A stretch of 64,000 nt of DNA, from NCBI GenBank assembly GCA_030737875.1, contig CM060910.1, positions 71,122,501-71,186,500 on the forward strand. Direction: 5' to 3'. Shown here one piece after another: positions 1-11,985 of the stretch (positions are counted from its first letter, which is position 1; each line of letters opens with the position of its first letter). Under the pieces are notes generated by a model, which made no database searches, had not been told where the DNA came from, and saw only the letters and a list, made by a program, of their open reading frames with translations. Position numbers and translations under genes: made by a program. Source of the DNA: Allium sativum (Eukaryota > Streptophyta > Magnoliopsida > Asparagales > Amaryllidaceae).

Positions 1-621
1 TAAATAGAAATTATAACGTTATTGTTATAACATATTTTTTATAAATCTAAACCGCGATTGTAAAGCTATCAGTAAATTAAAGGTTTTATAAATCAAATAT
101 TTGAAAAAACAGCGATTATAACGCTGCCATTATAATCAAGGTTCTTCTGTAAAAGGAGTGGATTCCTAGATTAAATCTGTGAGTCGCGTAAGCGATGCCT
201 TGTTTGAAGTTCTGAGCTTTGACTATTTCAAAGTTGAGAATGTTGTTTAGTTAAGGTCTGAGAGGTAATTATATCCCAACTTGACTGACTTCATGATTGA
301 CGGACAAATGGATAAGGTTCGATAGTGAAGGTGAGAAATATGGTTAGTAATGAATGAATAAATTATGTCGGCTATAATAACGATGTTTTTGTAACATCGC
401 GTTAATTTAAAGGATTTCGAATTTGTTTTCCCAAATAAAATGAGAGCTATTATCTACGCATAGAAAATGAAATAAATTGGTAAGTGAGGAACTAAGAAAA
501 ATTGAAAATTGGAAAGGTAATGTAATCAGGAAGTAAATTAAAGAGGGGCCAAGGTTTTAGATGTTTGATCGGTAGAATTTCCAACTGGAAATAGGACCGT
601 TGATTGTATGGATGTTTCTTT
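1..621 (+). mobile_element. Retrotransposon internal-domain fragment, non-coding
   Basis: This stretch has no usable reading frame. Part of it (about 240-360) closely resembles about 32570-32690, which lies inside another retrotransposon interior; both share GTTAAGGT, CCCAACTTGA-TGACTTCA and GTTCGATAG in the same order. It is therefore read as interior sequence of a related plus-strand element. It stops abruptly at about 622, where LTR sequence begins without a primer-binding site or polypurine tract, so the junction is a rearrangement. Its left end lies outside the window. Confidence 0.5.
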
Positions 622-2085
622 GATACCGACTATCAAAGTTTTGATTTATTTTATACCTCCGTTGTCAATATGGAGAGACTGGGATCAGATTTAATATCTG
701 AAACCACTCTGTATTGGTATAAGCATTACGTACCAACGTATGCCGAAGATAATTGAAGATGGAGTAAAATGCAAGGGCTGTTCTGTTAAGCCTAGGTAGA
801 AATTGCCCAAGATAGATTAATAGGGCGGTGCCTTCGGTTTGCCCAGACCCAAGACAACTTCTATGGATAAGTATCTGACATAGTATTTCCAAAGGGATTA
901 CGTACGTTGATTCCTTCAAACGTACGAAGTTGGTGGCACAGAAGGGAAACTTCTTTAGCCTAACAATCTGAGTATTTTTGTGGGAATCAATAAGTGATTT
1001 CCGATGGATCTGACAATGTGGCATTCAAAGTGAATGGTGGTCAGATGTTCTAGAAGATAATTCAAACCTCAAACCTCACAACTGGGAGTTGACAAAAATT
1101 GGGTAGGCAGCATGACTATGTGGGTCGCTCCCATTAGAATGTATAATCACCTATCTAGAGAAATTCCATTTGTTCTTTAATCTATCGATGCTGTCCCTTT
1201 CGGGAAACGGTTGCTAATCCCAACCGTTGGTGATATACATTCGATACACTCAAGCGAAATGAGTGGTCGGTCATGTGAGGGTCGGGTTGCAAGACGTTCT
1301 TGTTGAACCCAGTGTATTCGTCTCTAGAGATACACTATCGGCAGGTGGTCCCATACCTTGTCATGTTGGAAATCCAATCTCCAATAAGCGCCCTACGGTT
1401 TTTGATTTTATATTATATATGGAGCGTGAGATGCAAGCGTTCCGCTAGATTCTATTTATTTGATGTAGACACTATTATAATATCACCAGATTTTGTTATC
1501 AAAATATTTTGGGTTATCGTAAGTTAAAAACCATTCGTGTTTATGTGTGGATCGGTCTTACGATTATCATTTCTTTCGAAAGAAATTTGAAAGTTAAAAA
1601 AATGGTTGGAGTTTACTCACACCAGTCCCATAGCTGACCCAGAGTTTATTTTGTTTTGTTTTCCCTAAACTCTTGGGTGCCAAAATTTGTACGGGCAGTC
1701 AAGTAGTTGGGATTTTTCAGATTCACTTGGAAGAGCTCGAAGCAGGAGGCTTCACTAGCTAGTGATAGACTATCATACTTTCCGCTGTGTACTATGTTGT
1801 ATCTGGAAATAGGTGTTTATAACTGATTCAGGGATAACCGTTGTGCTTTGATAATGGTATGTTTATATACAATTACTGATTTTATTTCAAAGTTATGTCA
1901 TCTAATATATTTTATTCGTTCCGCTATGAGTTGTGATCTTCGTTTTCTTCTATTCTAATATTTCTTTATTTCTATTTCTCATCCTCTAACTTATTTCTAA
2001 TAATTATTTGTATTTCTATGCAATTTGGGTTAGGCGTGTGGTGTTATTAGTCGACTCAAAGGGTACGGATTTGCGGGTCGTTTCA
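622..2085 (+). mobile_element. 5' LTR, truncated (3' two-thirds only)
   Basis: 627-2085 is a near-identical direct repeat of 4442-5903, with only a few differences per hundred bases by eye. It ends in GGGTCGTTTCA, followed two bases later by a tRNA-Met primer-binding site, which marks it as a 5' LTR. The first ~770 bp present in the 3' copy (3672-4441) are missing and replaced by unrelated interior sequence. The two flanks share TTGAT at the breakpoint, suggesting a microhomology-mediated join. Open frames here, such as 119 codons on the minus strand at 665-1024, also occur shortened in the other copy and are not considered genes. Confidence 0.8.
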
Positions 2086-2087
2086 TT

Positions 2088-2099
2088 TGGTATCAGAGC
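2088..2099 (+). promoter_or_regulatory. Primer-binding site for initiator tRNA-Met
   Basis: TGGTATCAGAGC is complementary to the 3' end of plant initiator tRNA-Met. It lies two bases after the LTR end, as expected for minus-strand priming in plant LTR retrotransposons. Confidence 0.9.
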
Positions 2100-3635
2100 T
2101 GAAGGTTGAGTGATAACCTTGGCTCTGTGGCGTAACTCAATGGAGAGGGGGTTAGTAATACCCTAAATTGAGTTTGAGTAAATATATATGAGCGCGTATT
2201 TGTAAATTTGATATAAAATTTGTTTTATATTGTGTTGGCTGGTTTGTTGACTGGTTTATGAATTCTGGTTGATACAGGATGTACAACTGTATCGATAGGT
2301 GTTTCTAAACTCTCGAAAAAGCAGTTCAATATAGTATTGTTTTAAAATGGGTAAATGATATAATTTTGCCCAAAAATTATTTTGATATAAAAGGAATAAT
2401 TTCTGAATTAAGGTATATAAATGTGTTGATTGTTATTACATTCAAATGGAATTACAAAATATTGAAATGGTTATATAACCAAGATAAACTAAAATTAAAT
2501 TCAAACCATAATTGGAATTTAAATCTCGGGTGTTTAGGAAATATTTTCTCAAATATTATGAATATAGCATTGTTTTGAAGGATTATTGAACAAGAATGAT
2601 TTTAAATGGATTTTAAAAGTGATTAAGCACTGAAACCACTTTAAGGGAGAGAAAATAGTACTGATAATGGGTCGCGACATTATCGGTATTCATTTTCAAG
2701 TTTCTGAGTGACGGATTGCTACCATAGTAATTTGGGAATGAAAAATTTGTTTGAAAAAGACAAGATGATTTAGAAATTCAAATGTTTTGAATTGAGTTGA
2801 TTATATATATATATATATATGTATATAGATGTATGATTCCAAACTAATTTGAATTAAAACCCAGGAATTTGAATTCTGAAATTAAAATTTAACATGTATA
2901 AGTTGAATAGATTGGAATGGTAAAATATATCTATTGAATTGAAATTTAACTTTGGTTAAGATTTATATGAAATTAGATTGAATTAGAAATAATTCCGAAG
3001 GGAATTAAATAATGAGGAAGGTTGAGATTCGAATTATCAATATGAATTCGACTTATGAATGAGCAAGTTGAAAATATATTGGGTGTTGTTAATTGAGGTT
3101 GAATCATTTGGATTCAAGTATGATAAGTGGATTGACTTAAATAGAAACCAGATTTGAATTGATAGAACGAAAGTGAACTAATCAGAAGTCGATTAGAGAA
3201 GAAGGTTAAAAGTTGGGAGTTGAATTGATTTGAAACCAACTGGAAATGGATATAAGTATGCTAAGCAGATATTGAATGGAAGCGAGTGCAGGAGATAGAA
3301 TTATGCCCGGCAAAAAGGTACATGTTTACAATATTACTTGGGTTTGATGGTTTTATGAGCCTATGGGGCAAGCTGCTTGGATTTTTGATTTTCTTTTGGA
3401 TTGGAGAAGGCCTAGAAAGGCGAGTTGTGGTTGTACCGATTGAGCCGTGCAGAGGAGATGCTGCCGGAATTTTTCAGAATTTAAAGTGTTAGAAAATTTT
3501 CAGAATTTTTGAAAATGTTCGTTAGTAAGAATAAATAAATATTTTAATTGAAATAAATTGGTCCAGTTAAAATAAAGTTAAGAAGTGAACAAAAAGGATT
3601 TTTTGGACGTATGTAGCATCTTTTCCTACCTTAGC

Positions 3636-3671
3636 AATTTCGAGGATGAAATTATTTTAAGGGGAAAGGAA
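3636..3671 (+). promoter_or_regulatory. Polypurine tract with residual last codons of pol
   Basis: AAGGGGAAAGGAA runs directly into the LTR start TGTAACGACCC, the position of a plus-strand priming tract. In frame just upstream the codons read NFEDEIILRG. From memory of the family, Ty3/gypsy Tekay/Del-type polyproteins end in a similar way just before the polypurine tract. The lineage assignment is inference from this stub and the LTR termini. Confidence 0.7.
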
Positions 3672-5903
3672 TGTAACGACCCGGATTTTCAACCGTTGAA
3701 ATCTGAATATATAAATTTGTTTTAAATATTTTATTTGAATTATAGGTAGGAATTTATTTAATTAAACGATATTTAAACGTATAATTTATAATATAATTTA
3801 AAACGAGTTCAAAATGGCGCGGTAGTTTGAAAATTCGATTTCAAATTTCAAATTTCAAATGAATGTACAGGATTCAAAATAAATCGGATTTTAGCGAAAC
3901 CAGAAATATTTTAATTTATTTGAAAATATCTTTCCAACGAATGTGAAAAATCGAGATTTCGTTTTATATATGGTGAATTACGTCCAAATCAAATTTTCAG
4001 AAAGTCGCTGCAGAATCGCCTATAGACCATAACGGTTTATTTAATATATTTAAATATCGGTCTTGAATTTGGACAAGGTTCTTTTGAGGTGTAGTTATAA
4101 TTTAATTTTTAGAATTTAACTGTAATTTTTAATTAATTAAATAAGTAACTTTTTATTTGGAGTATTTTGCACCTTTTGTCAATATTTTGGGGTTTCACAG
4201 TATGAATTAAACTACCGATATTATTATATTTTTGGGATCGTGGTAACTCGCAGGACACGATCGTACTCTTATTTCTGTCTGTAGCAGTTCGGATATGAAC
4301 GAAAACCTTATGTACCCAACATAACAATCAACCCGTACATGAACATACATACTGGTTATACTGGATATGTTATTTTGAAAACATATTAGATTAAACAAAT
4401 AAATTAAAATTTCCACCGTGTACACTTTAGCAAACCTTGATCACCGACTATCAAAGTTTTGATTTATTTTATACCTCCGTTGTCAATATGGAGAGACCGG
4501 GATCAGATTTAATATCTGAAACCACTCTGTATTGGTATAAGCGTTACGTACCAACGTATGCTGAAGATAAATGAAGACGGAGTAAAATGCAAGGGCTGTT
4601 CTGTTAACCCTAGGTAGAAATTGCCCAAGATGGATTAATAGAACGGTGCCTTCGGTTTGCCCAGACCCAGGACAACTTTATGGATGAGCATCTGACAGAT
4701 TATTTCCAAAGGGATTACGTACGTTGATTCCTTCAAACGTATGAGGTTGGTGGCACAGAAGGGAAACTTCTTTAGCCTAACAATCTGAGTATTTTTGTAG
4801 GAATCAATTAGTGATTTTCGATGGATCTGACGATGTGGCATTCAAAGTTAATGGTGGCCAGATGTTCTGGAAGATAATTCAAACCTCAAGCCTCACAACC
4901 GGGAGTTGACAAAAATCGGGCAGGCAGCATGGCTATGTGGGTCGCTCCCATTAGGATGTATAATCACCTATCTAGAGAAATTCCATTTTTTCTTTAATCT
5001 ATCGATACTGTCCCTTTCGGGAAACGGTTGTTGATCCCAACCATTGGTGATATACATTCGATACACTCAAGCAAAATGTGTGGTCGGTCATGTGAGGGCC
5101 GGGTTGTAAGACGTTCTTGTTGAACCCAGTGTATTCGTCTCTAGAGATACACTATTGGCAGGTGGTCCCATACCTTGTCATGTTGGAAATCCAATCTCTA
5201 ATAAGCGCCCTACGGTTTTTGATTTTATATTATATATGGAGCGTGAGATGCAAGCATACCACTAGATTCTATTTATTTGATGTAGACACTATTATAATAT
5301 CACCAGATTTTGTTATCAAAATATTTTGGGTTATCGTAAGGTAAAAACCATCCATGTTTATGTGTGGATCGGTCTTACGATTATCATTTCTTTTGAAAGA
5401 AATTTGAAAGTTAAACAAATGGTTGGAGTTTACTCACACCAGTCCCATGACTGACCCAGAGTTTATTTTGTTTTGTTTTCCCTAAACTCTTGGGTGCCCA
5501 AATTTGTACGGGCAGTCAAGTAGTCGGGATTTTTCAGATTCACTTGGAAGAGCTCGAAGCAGGAGGCTTCAACAGCTAGCTATAGACTATCATACTTTCC
5601 GCTGTGTACTATGTTGTATCTGGAAACAGGTGTTTATAACTGTTCCAGGGATAACCGTTGTGCTTTGATATTGGTATGTTTATATACATTTACTGGTTTG
5701 TATTTCAAAGTTATGTTATCTAATATATTTTATTCATTTCGCTGTGAGTTGTGATCTTCGTTTTCTTCTATTCTAATATTTCTCTCTTTCTATTTCTCAT
5801 CCTCTAACTTCTTTCTAATAATGATTCGTATTTCTTTGCAATTTGGGTTGGGCGTGTGGTGTTATTAGTCGACTCAAAGGGTACGGATTTGTGGGTCATT
5901 TCA
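3672..5903 (+). mobile_element. 3' LTR, complete (2,232 bp)
   Basis: The LTR begins TGTAACGACCCGG immediately after the polypurine tract and ends GGGTCATTTCA. From 4442 on it repeats 627-2085. A conserved 3' block (about 5425-5530, CTCACACCAGTCCCATGACT and GGGTGCCC...GGGCAGTCAAG) recurs in diverged form in nearly every LTR of the window. Directly after its last base comes minus-strand LTR sequence equivalent to 14209 onward, so this element sits inside, or is joined to, the next one. A 5' target duplication cannot be checked because the left end is rearranged. Confidence 0.85.
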
Positions 5904-7764
5904 TGTACGGTCCAATCAAGATATCAATAATCATCCATTCGATATGAAAATTTCCAGGTCTTCAGTAACCGTCTTCATCATCGATCTTCAATCGTCGTAT
6001 GAATTATTCAGAATGGGTTAAACCCGGTCTTTCTGAATAATTTGCGCAATTTAAAATCATGTGCTTTAAAACACAACCAACGCCTCATTCCAGTCAAGAA
6101 TATTCTTTGATTTTAATTTAAACCAAATTAAGGTTTATTCAACTAGTCGGGATTAATACCTTACCGAAGTAATCATTTATTAACACCCCATTCCCAACCT
6201 ATACAACCCATGGAGTTAATCTGGTGGTACCCCAAATTTAACACTCAATGTGTTATGGTAAACTTAATTACCGTTTTATCGTTCAAATCTAAATAAAGAT
6301 TTAACTATCGCTTGGAGTAAAACTGGTGGTACTCCATTATCGTTCGTTTCTTGAATTAAGTAAATTTAATAATTTTATCCTCATTCAATCCAATTAAAGA
6401 TTTAGTAAAACTATATTTAGTTTTAATCTTCAAGAATCATTATTTAATGATTATTTAACTTTCAAGAAATAATCTTGCCTTTAACTGGGTTAAAGAACAA
6501 ATGTCGCTTAAAACAACGTTCACAATAAACCCAAAATCATATTCCAATTTAATATACTAAATTGAAAACTTCTCTTTAGCATATTTCTTCAAATCTTAAT
6601 TGAAAGATTTATGAATTACCAATCCAAATTTCACTGTCTATCGGGTTTTAAGAACTAATGTCATTAAAAAACATTGTTCACAATCAACCCAAAAGTCTGT
6701 TTCACTTAATTTTCAATTATATTCAATAATTGGAAATCTTATTTAAATCTTAATTGAAAGATTTATTATTTCTCAAATGGATTTAAGAACAGTGTTATTT
6801 AAGACACTATTCATGACAAACCCAAATTCTAATCAGATATTAAATACCGTGCTTTGACTAGAAATTTTATCGATTTATGTTTAATAACAAATTCTGAAAA
6901 CTAACGTATACCAAATCGGGAAAAACGATATTAATATCTTCTAAATTCCCACAATAATATCCGTATAATCACAGAATCCAATACTGAAATAATCTGAAGT
7001 TTATTTCCATTCAAATATATTCCAATATATGTATTGGAAAATCTTGGCTTTATTAAAACCATTTAAATCCTTTTATTTATTTTAATTAATTTATTAAAAT
7101 AAATAAATCACTAATTCTGATAAAGATATCTATATAAACTTGGAATTTTCATCAAAAACCCCTTTAAAACATTTATTATGATTTTACATAATTTTTCCCT
7201 ATTTTTAATAACTTTAATTTTGCTCGTACGGTCGGTTTCCAATAACGGCCACTGAACTGCACTTACAGCGACCTTTTGTGAAATTGATTTGGACATATTC
7301 AAAATCTAACTGTTAGATTTCAACTCTCTTATATCCATTGGAAAGATCTTTTCGATACGAACCCAACGGTTTCGGTTTCAGAAGAATCCGACGGTCGGAT
7401 CTTCCGTTATGTCTAATCAAATTGTCGAAATTCGCGAATGGTCGCTGCGTGAAACGTTCTATTCAAACCATTATATATATTAATATATATTATCGTCGAT
7501 TTCCTTTCTAAACGTATTTTAAAACGTTTATAAATTCGTTTTGAAAATGATTCCAACTTTTATTTAAATTTAAAAAATGAGTTGAATATTCTATATATTA
7601 TCCTTTTTGAATAATATTATTTTCCAAAATATTAATTTTGAAATTTCTCTTTTAATATTCATAATTAAATGGATAACGTAAATCGATAAATACGTTCGAG
7701 TTAAAATGGCGTTACTGGAGTAAAAAGCTCAATTCATTATCTTATCCATTTATATTTTATTATG

Positions 7765-7987
7765 GGCCAGACCTCTCACATTATGCCTACAACTTGCGAA
7801 TGCTGAATATGCCGGTTCGTTCCGGGCAGACTTATCCCACAAGTTGGGCTTAACCTCGTGTCATGGCTCTACTCGTATTTGTGCACTTGGACCTCTCACA
7901 TTAGGTTCAACATTTGTGGCTGCTGGATATGCCGGGCGGGTCCGGGCAGACTTATACCACAAATGTAACCTAACCTCGTGTCCAAGT
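7765..7987 (-). repeat. Tandem pair of GC-rich stem-forming LTR segments
   Basis: Two diverged ~105-120 bp copies lie in tandem. Each runs CCTCTCACATTA ... ATATGCCGG ... TCCGGGCAGACTTAT ... TAACCTCGTGT. Each also contains a short inverted arm pair (CAACTTG/CAAGTTG; ACATTTGTGG/CCACAAATGT). The same segment is single at 16078-16173 and occurs on the opposite strand at about 63885-63965, in another LTR. Confidence 0.65.
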
Positions 7988-8001
7988 ACAATTATAATTA
8001 A

Positions 8002-9067
8002 GTGAATATTAGGCTCACATCCCTATTTTGAAACTTAATTAGGCTCACATCCGGTCATAAACTTATTGTAAATTAGGTCCCTATTTTCTGAAAAGTCATC
8101 AAAAAAATATTAAAAAAATATAAAAAAATCACATAAATTCGTATTTAAATAAAACATGTAAACACTAAAAAATTCAGAACAAAAAACCATCAAAGAATGC
8201 GTCAAAAATCAAAAAAACAAAAAAAAAAACGAAATTTCCAGTTAAATGCATAATAGTATGCACATATATCACTTTCCTGCATACATCCGTGCATATTTTT
8301 CACTACATACATCTTCGTTGATTTTTATTCATGCAAATAAATGCATACATGTGCGCAAAAATTTCAAATACTTGCATACATTTGTGCAGGTTTATTTTCA
8401 GATTTTAATCTGAAAACAGCTTACAGAAAAGTTGCATACATATATGCAATTATCAGTAATAATTGCATAAATGTATGCAACTATTTTTTTTCGATTTCCG
8501 TAGATTCCTGACATTATTTCCATATTTTAGAATTTTTTTTTTTATGAACGTACGCACATTTTTTAAAAAAAATACAAAAAGGTGGAAAAAATAAAATAGG
8601 GGGCGGGTTTAAAATTTTTCAGAACTTTGTTTTTTTTATAAATTAGGTCCCTACTTTTTATCCTATAAAAATGTTGCACACATGTGTGCATTTTTTTGAG
8701 AAATTTGCACATTTGGATGCAAATAAAAATGAACTGAAAAATTATGTTAAATCTATCCGCTGGAAGAACTGCAATAATTGCATATATGCATGCAATAAAA
8801 TCAAAAAGGTGCATAATATTATGCATTTAACTGCAGTTTTTTCTGTTTTTTTGCTGTTTTCTTCTTTCTGACATTATTTTTGTTGTTTTTTGAACTGAAT
8901 TTTTTTTATAATGTGTAATATATTTTATTACTAATTTACGAATTTTTTTTATTTTTTTTAATTATTATTTTATAAATTTTGAAAACAGGGACCTAATTTA
9001 CAATAAGTTTATGACCGGGTTTTTTTTATATTTTGAAACTTAATAGGGACCTCTAAAAAACGCACCC
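8002..9067. mobile_element. Non-autonomous inverted-repeat transposon, Mutator-like candidate
   Basis: The element is flanked by a perfect 9-bp duplication, TATAATTAA (7993-8001 and 9068-9076); nine bases is the size typical of Mutator-like elements. Near its ends lies a perfect 32-bp inverted repeat: 8051-8082 (CCGGTCATAAAC...TAGGTCCCT) against 8987-9018. Looser inverted similarity extends outward to the ends. The TIR tail AAATTAGGTCCCTA recurs at about 8642, so the interior may be partly duplicated. No transposase is encoded. The AT-rich duplication could be partly chance, so superfamily assignment is tentative. The partner LTR has a deletion across this site and gives no empty-site control. 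Confidence 0.55.
8247..8825. repeat. Array of TGCA-N8-TGCA dyads
   Basis: Ten 16-bp units have two TGCA half-sites separated by exactly eight bases. They start at 8247, 8278, 8342 (second half CGCA), 8373, 8433, 8464, 8675, 8706, 8779 and 8810. The units at 8675 and 8810 are perfect palindromes (TGCACACATGTGTGCA and TGCATAATATTATGCA). Six lie in the left cluster and four in the right, inside the transposon at 8002-9067. The N8 sequences differ, so this is not a simple tandem repeat. It resembles an array of binding sites for a dimeric protein; the function is unknown. Confidence 0.8.
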
Positions 9068-10284
9068 TATAATTAATTCACTGAAAATATTATTTTAAAT
9101 TATTCTTTTAAAATTAAGATATGATCTTTACATTAAATTGTTACAAATTTTATAAAACCATTTGTTTTCGAATATCCTAACTGACATTTAAATTTTTTAA
9201 TGAAAAATTGAACTTTCTTTATTATTATTATATTATAATAATAATCTTCTCAAAATGTTCAAATTTTTGAAATCAAACCTTCTTATCTTAACGTACTGAC
9301 CGTAAAGATGTAATCTTTTTAATTGAATCCTTTTTATTATAACTTTTAAACAATAAAGATATAATCTTTCTAATTCATACGTCAATTAATTCCATTAACT
9401 GAATATTAAATTAAAATATTCCTTTAATTCAAAATTGGAATGAGACCCAATCCATTACTATATAATTTTAATTATATAGATTTCGAACATCGCATTAATT
9501 CTATAATAATGATAAAACATTCAATAACAACCAAAGTGAATTTTAAACTAATCACAAGGGCGATGTGTAGTCAGAATATCAACCCAAGACCCGTGTGGGG
9601 TTTCAACCAACACAAATTCAAATAATATATTATTAATTGTTCCTTTGGACGATGTGTGAAATTTTTTCGTCCAATCAACATAAACAAGTTAGGAAACTTG
9701 TAAATGGTAGTGTAAACATGTTTTAAATATCATAAATGTCATAACAACATGTTACATATTTCAAATTTCAAACAATTCACAACAGTCGTCCAAATCAACT
9801 TTTATCCAACAAACAATAATTCCAACACAGATAATTAATTAATACTTAATAATAAAAATAAATAACTGTTCAAAAGCTTGAGTGAGATAAAAGTTCTCAC
9901 CTTTGTCGGGCTTTAATTGACAGTTCGGGCCCAATTTTGGCCCAAAATCCAACATGCTCTAAAATTAACAAAATTGATGTCCACGCGAAGCCCTTGTCGC
10001 CACGAACGCAGAAAATCCTGTTTCATGCGATTTCGAGTTCGTTACACAAAGTTATGAATTTCTGAAGTTTGTACAAATTAAATAATTATTTAAATCATGG
10101 AAATTACCCAAAATTTCAATTTTCTCCAAATTGAACGTAGTTAGTGTCATTGCGAAGCTCTCGCCTCCACGGTTGCAGCGGATCTGAAATCGTCAGATTC
10201 CGACCTCGTATGTTTGAGATATCGCATTACTAACATCGATTGCTAAATTAATTAATTAATTTAACCCATCACCTTCAAAATCAC

Positions 10285-10625
10285 GTTTTTACGTTGCTCA
10301 CCCTCTGCCATCAACTGCCGCTGCCACCTGGACCCATGTGGACGCCGCCTGACCATCGCCGCCGCTTCATTGGCCCATGGCGCCGCTGCGCCTTAAGCGC
10401 CCCCCTCTAATTCACCACCAGCTTGCGGGAATCGGAGAAACCCCCAAATCCGCTTCGACCTCGATTGCTCCCGCCTCGCACCGCCATCCGACCCTGCACC
10501 ACCGCCATTCTCGTCGCCTTGCCACCCTCTGCCATCATGCAGCAGTCACCTCTGACCAACGTCGACTCCAGTGGCCGGAATTTGATGATATAGGTTTTCA
10601 GCTTTATGATTTTGCAGTTCCCTGA
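10285..10625 (-). other. GC-rich LTR leader island
   Basis: A C- and G-rich patch (CCGCCGCTGCCACC-like) stands in otherwise AT-rich LTR, downstream of the predicted TATA box on the minus strand. It corresponds to 17150-17410 in the partner LTR and, by position, to islands at 18430-18800, 27650-28130, 35110-35460, 46390-46760 and 54690-55080. Frames inside it differ in length and sequence between copies, so it is more likely untranslated leader than protein-coding. Confidence 0.5.
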
Positions 10626-11035
10626 TCATCGCGATTTTCGTGCCAATCCGATCACTTTCAAGTCGAACAACTTATAGCAAAGTTATAGAGCACTCTTTCC
10701 TCTACAATTTCTTCAACTGGGTCGTCGTCCAATTCTCGACGGTTTGAGAGTTATACGCCAAAATCCAAAATCAGTTTTCTGTGTTCAAACTCAGATTCCG
10801 GCGAATCCGTGCGACGATAGGTCTTGAATTTTTCGTGGTAGGTAGTGTTTATTGATTTGAACAAAACCCAGAAAGGGTTTGGTCTAATTCTGTTCTGATT
10901 GAGAGAAATAAATTATTGAAGTTTCAGGGTCTTTTGTGCAAAGAAATTTTAGTGGAGAAGTGAGACGCTATGAGAGAGATGAAGAAGGAGGCTAGAATTA
11001 GGTTTAGGGGAATGGTTAGGGTGGAATTATGAAAT

Positions 11036-11043
11036 ATTATATA
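11036..11043 (-). promoter_or_regulatory. Predicted LTR TATA box
   Basis: The minus strand reads CTATATAATATT about 945 bp from the LTR start, followed by a CT-rich stretch typical of plant start sites. The equivalent site at 22909-22916 is conserved. Confidence 0.5.
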
Positions 11044-11985
11044 GAGGTTTTTAATGTTTAATTAAGTCCATGTGTAATATAACCCATTTAATTAATAACC
11101 CATATGTTCTGTTATTTTATTATTTTAAGTCCTTTTCAGTGTTTTAAAATTCGTACGAATACATACGTTATTAAATTTTGCTGAAAACTGGAACATAACT
11201 ATTTCTTGACAATACGAATCCAAAGAAACTGGTTTCGCTAAATTCCGAGTTCGTATGAATTATCAATGAATTTTTAAATTCTAAAAATTGACCGTTTCAA
11301 TGAAAAATTAATAACGCCCACATACTGACTCCAAAAATTACAGAAAAATTATTTCTAGCTTTGTTTTGACGATACGGTCCTAACAAAACTAATTTCATCT
11401 AATTTGAAGACCGTCTGAAAAATGGCCATTTTTAAGTCGTATATATATTATATTAAAAATATATATTTAAATAAATTAATTCCGAATATCGTAATATATT
11501 AGTATTTATACTTTTTCAATGCAGAAACATCATTTTTAACTCAATGGAAGTGGTTTCGAGTCCCAAATCATTCGTATGTAAAAAGTAGCGTTTTGGGTCT
11601 TATATTATATATATATATATATATAAATTCCATAGCGTTTTTCTGAGATTTTGAATTTGTCATAACTTACAAATTATAGACTGAAATCTTAATTTCTAAA
11701 ATTCATTAGAAAGATATCATCAATACAATCCTACTGTTTCTTGTTTCGTCCCATTCTGACTTAAAATTAATTTTATATAATTTTCCAAAGTTTGAAATCG
11801 AAATTTGAAATTACCGCAGCATTTCAGGCTTGAAATATAATCAATATAAATTATTCATTCTAACTTCGATTTAAAATAATTTTTTCATCGCTATTATTTA
11901 AAATAAATTATTTTAAATATTCAAAAACCAATAAATTAACTAAAATAAAAATTTTAAATTTGCCCCAAAATTTCGGGTCATTACA

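Larger units (their letters stand above)
2086..3671 (+). mobile_element. Non-coding interior of a non-autonomous LTR retrotransposon
   Basis: This 1.6 kb interval lies between the primer-binding site and the polypurine tract. It contains no gag, protease, reverse transcriptase or integrase motif in any frame; the longest frames are about 70 codons of low complexity. An AT dinucleotide run sits at 2801-2825. The element must rely on proteins supplied in trans, as large retrotransposon derivatives do. Only the extreme 3' end keeps a trace of pol (see 3636-3671). Confidence 0.75.
5904..11985 (-). mobile_element. 3' LTR of a minus-strand giant-LTR element, outer end missing
   Basis: On the minus strand this LTR starts TGTAATGACCC at 11985, next to the polypurine tract, and runs leftward to 5904. 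There it is cut, at the point equivalent to 14209 in its partner. It aligns in order with 14209-17564 plus 22589-23892. A separate 1,066 bp transposon is inserted at 8002-9067. Landmarks on the minus strand are a TATA box (11036-11043), a GC-rich leader island (about 10285-10625), the palindrome ATCCGACGGTCGGAT (7386-7400) and a duplicated hairpin-like segment (7765-7987). No credible coding sequence is present; the 82-codon frame at 10377-10625 is compositional and not kept in the partner LTR. Confidence 0.75.

Noticed and set aside
665..1024. 119-codon minus-strand frame
   Set aside because: It lies in an LTR; the sister LTR (4635-4841) keeps only a shortened, altered version, and no domain is recognisable.
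10377..10625. 82-codon frame with Pro/His/Arg-rich sequence
   Set aside because: It is caused by the GC-rich leader island. The partner LTR has different frames on both strands, so there is no conserved protein.
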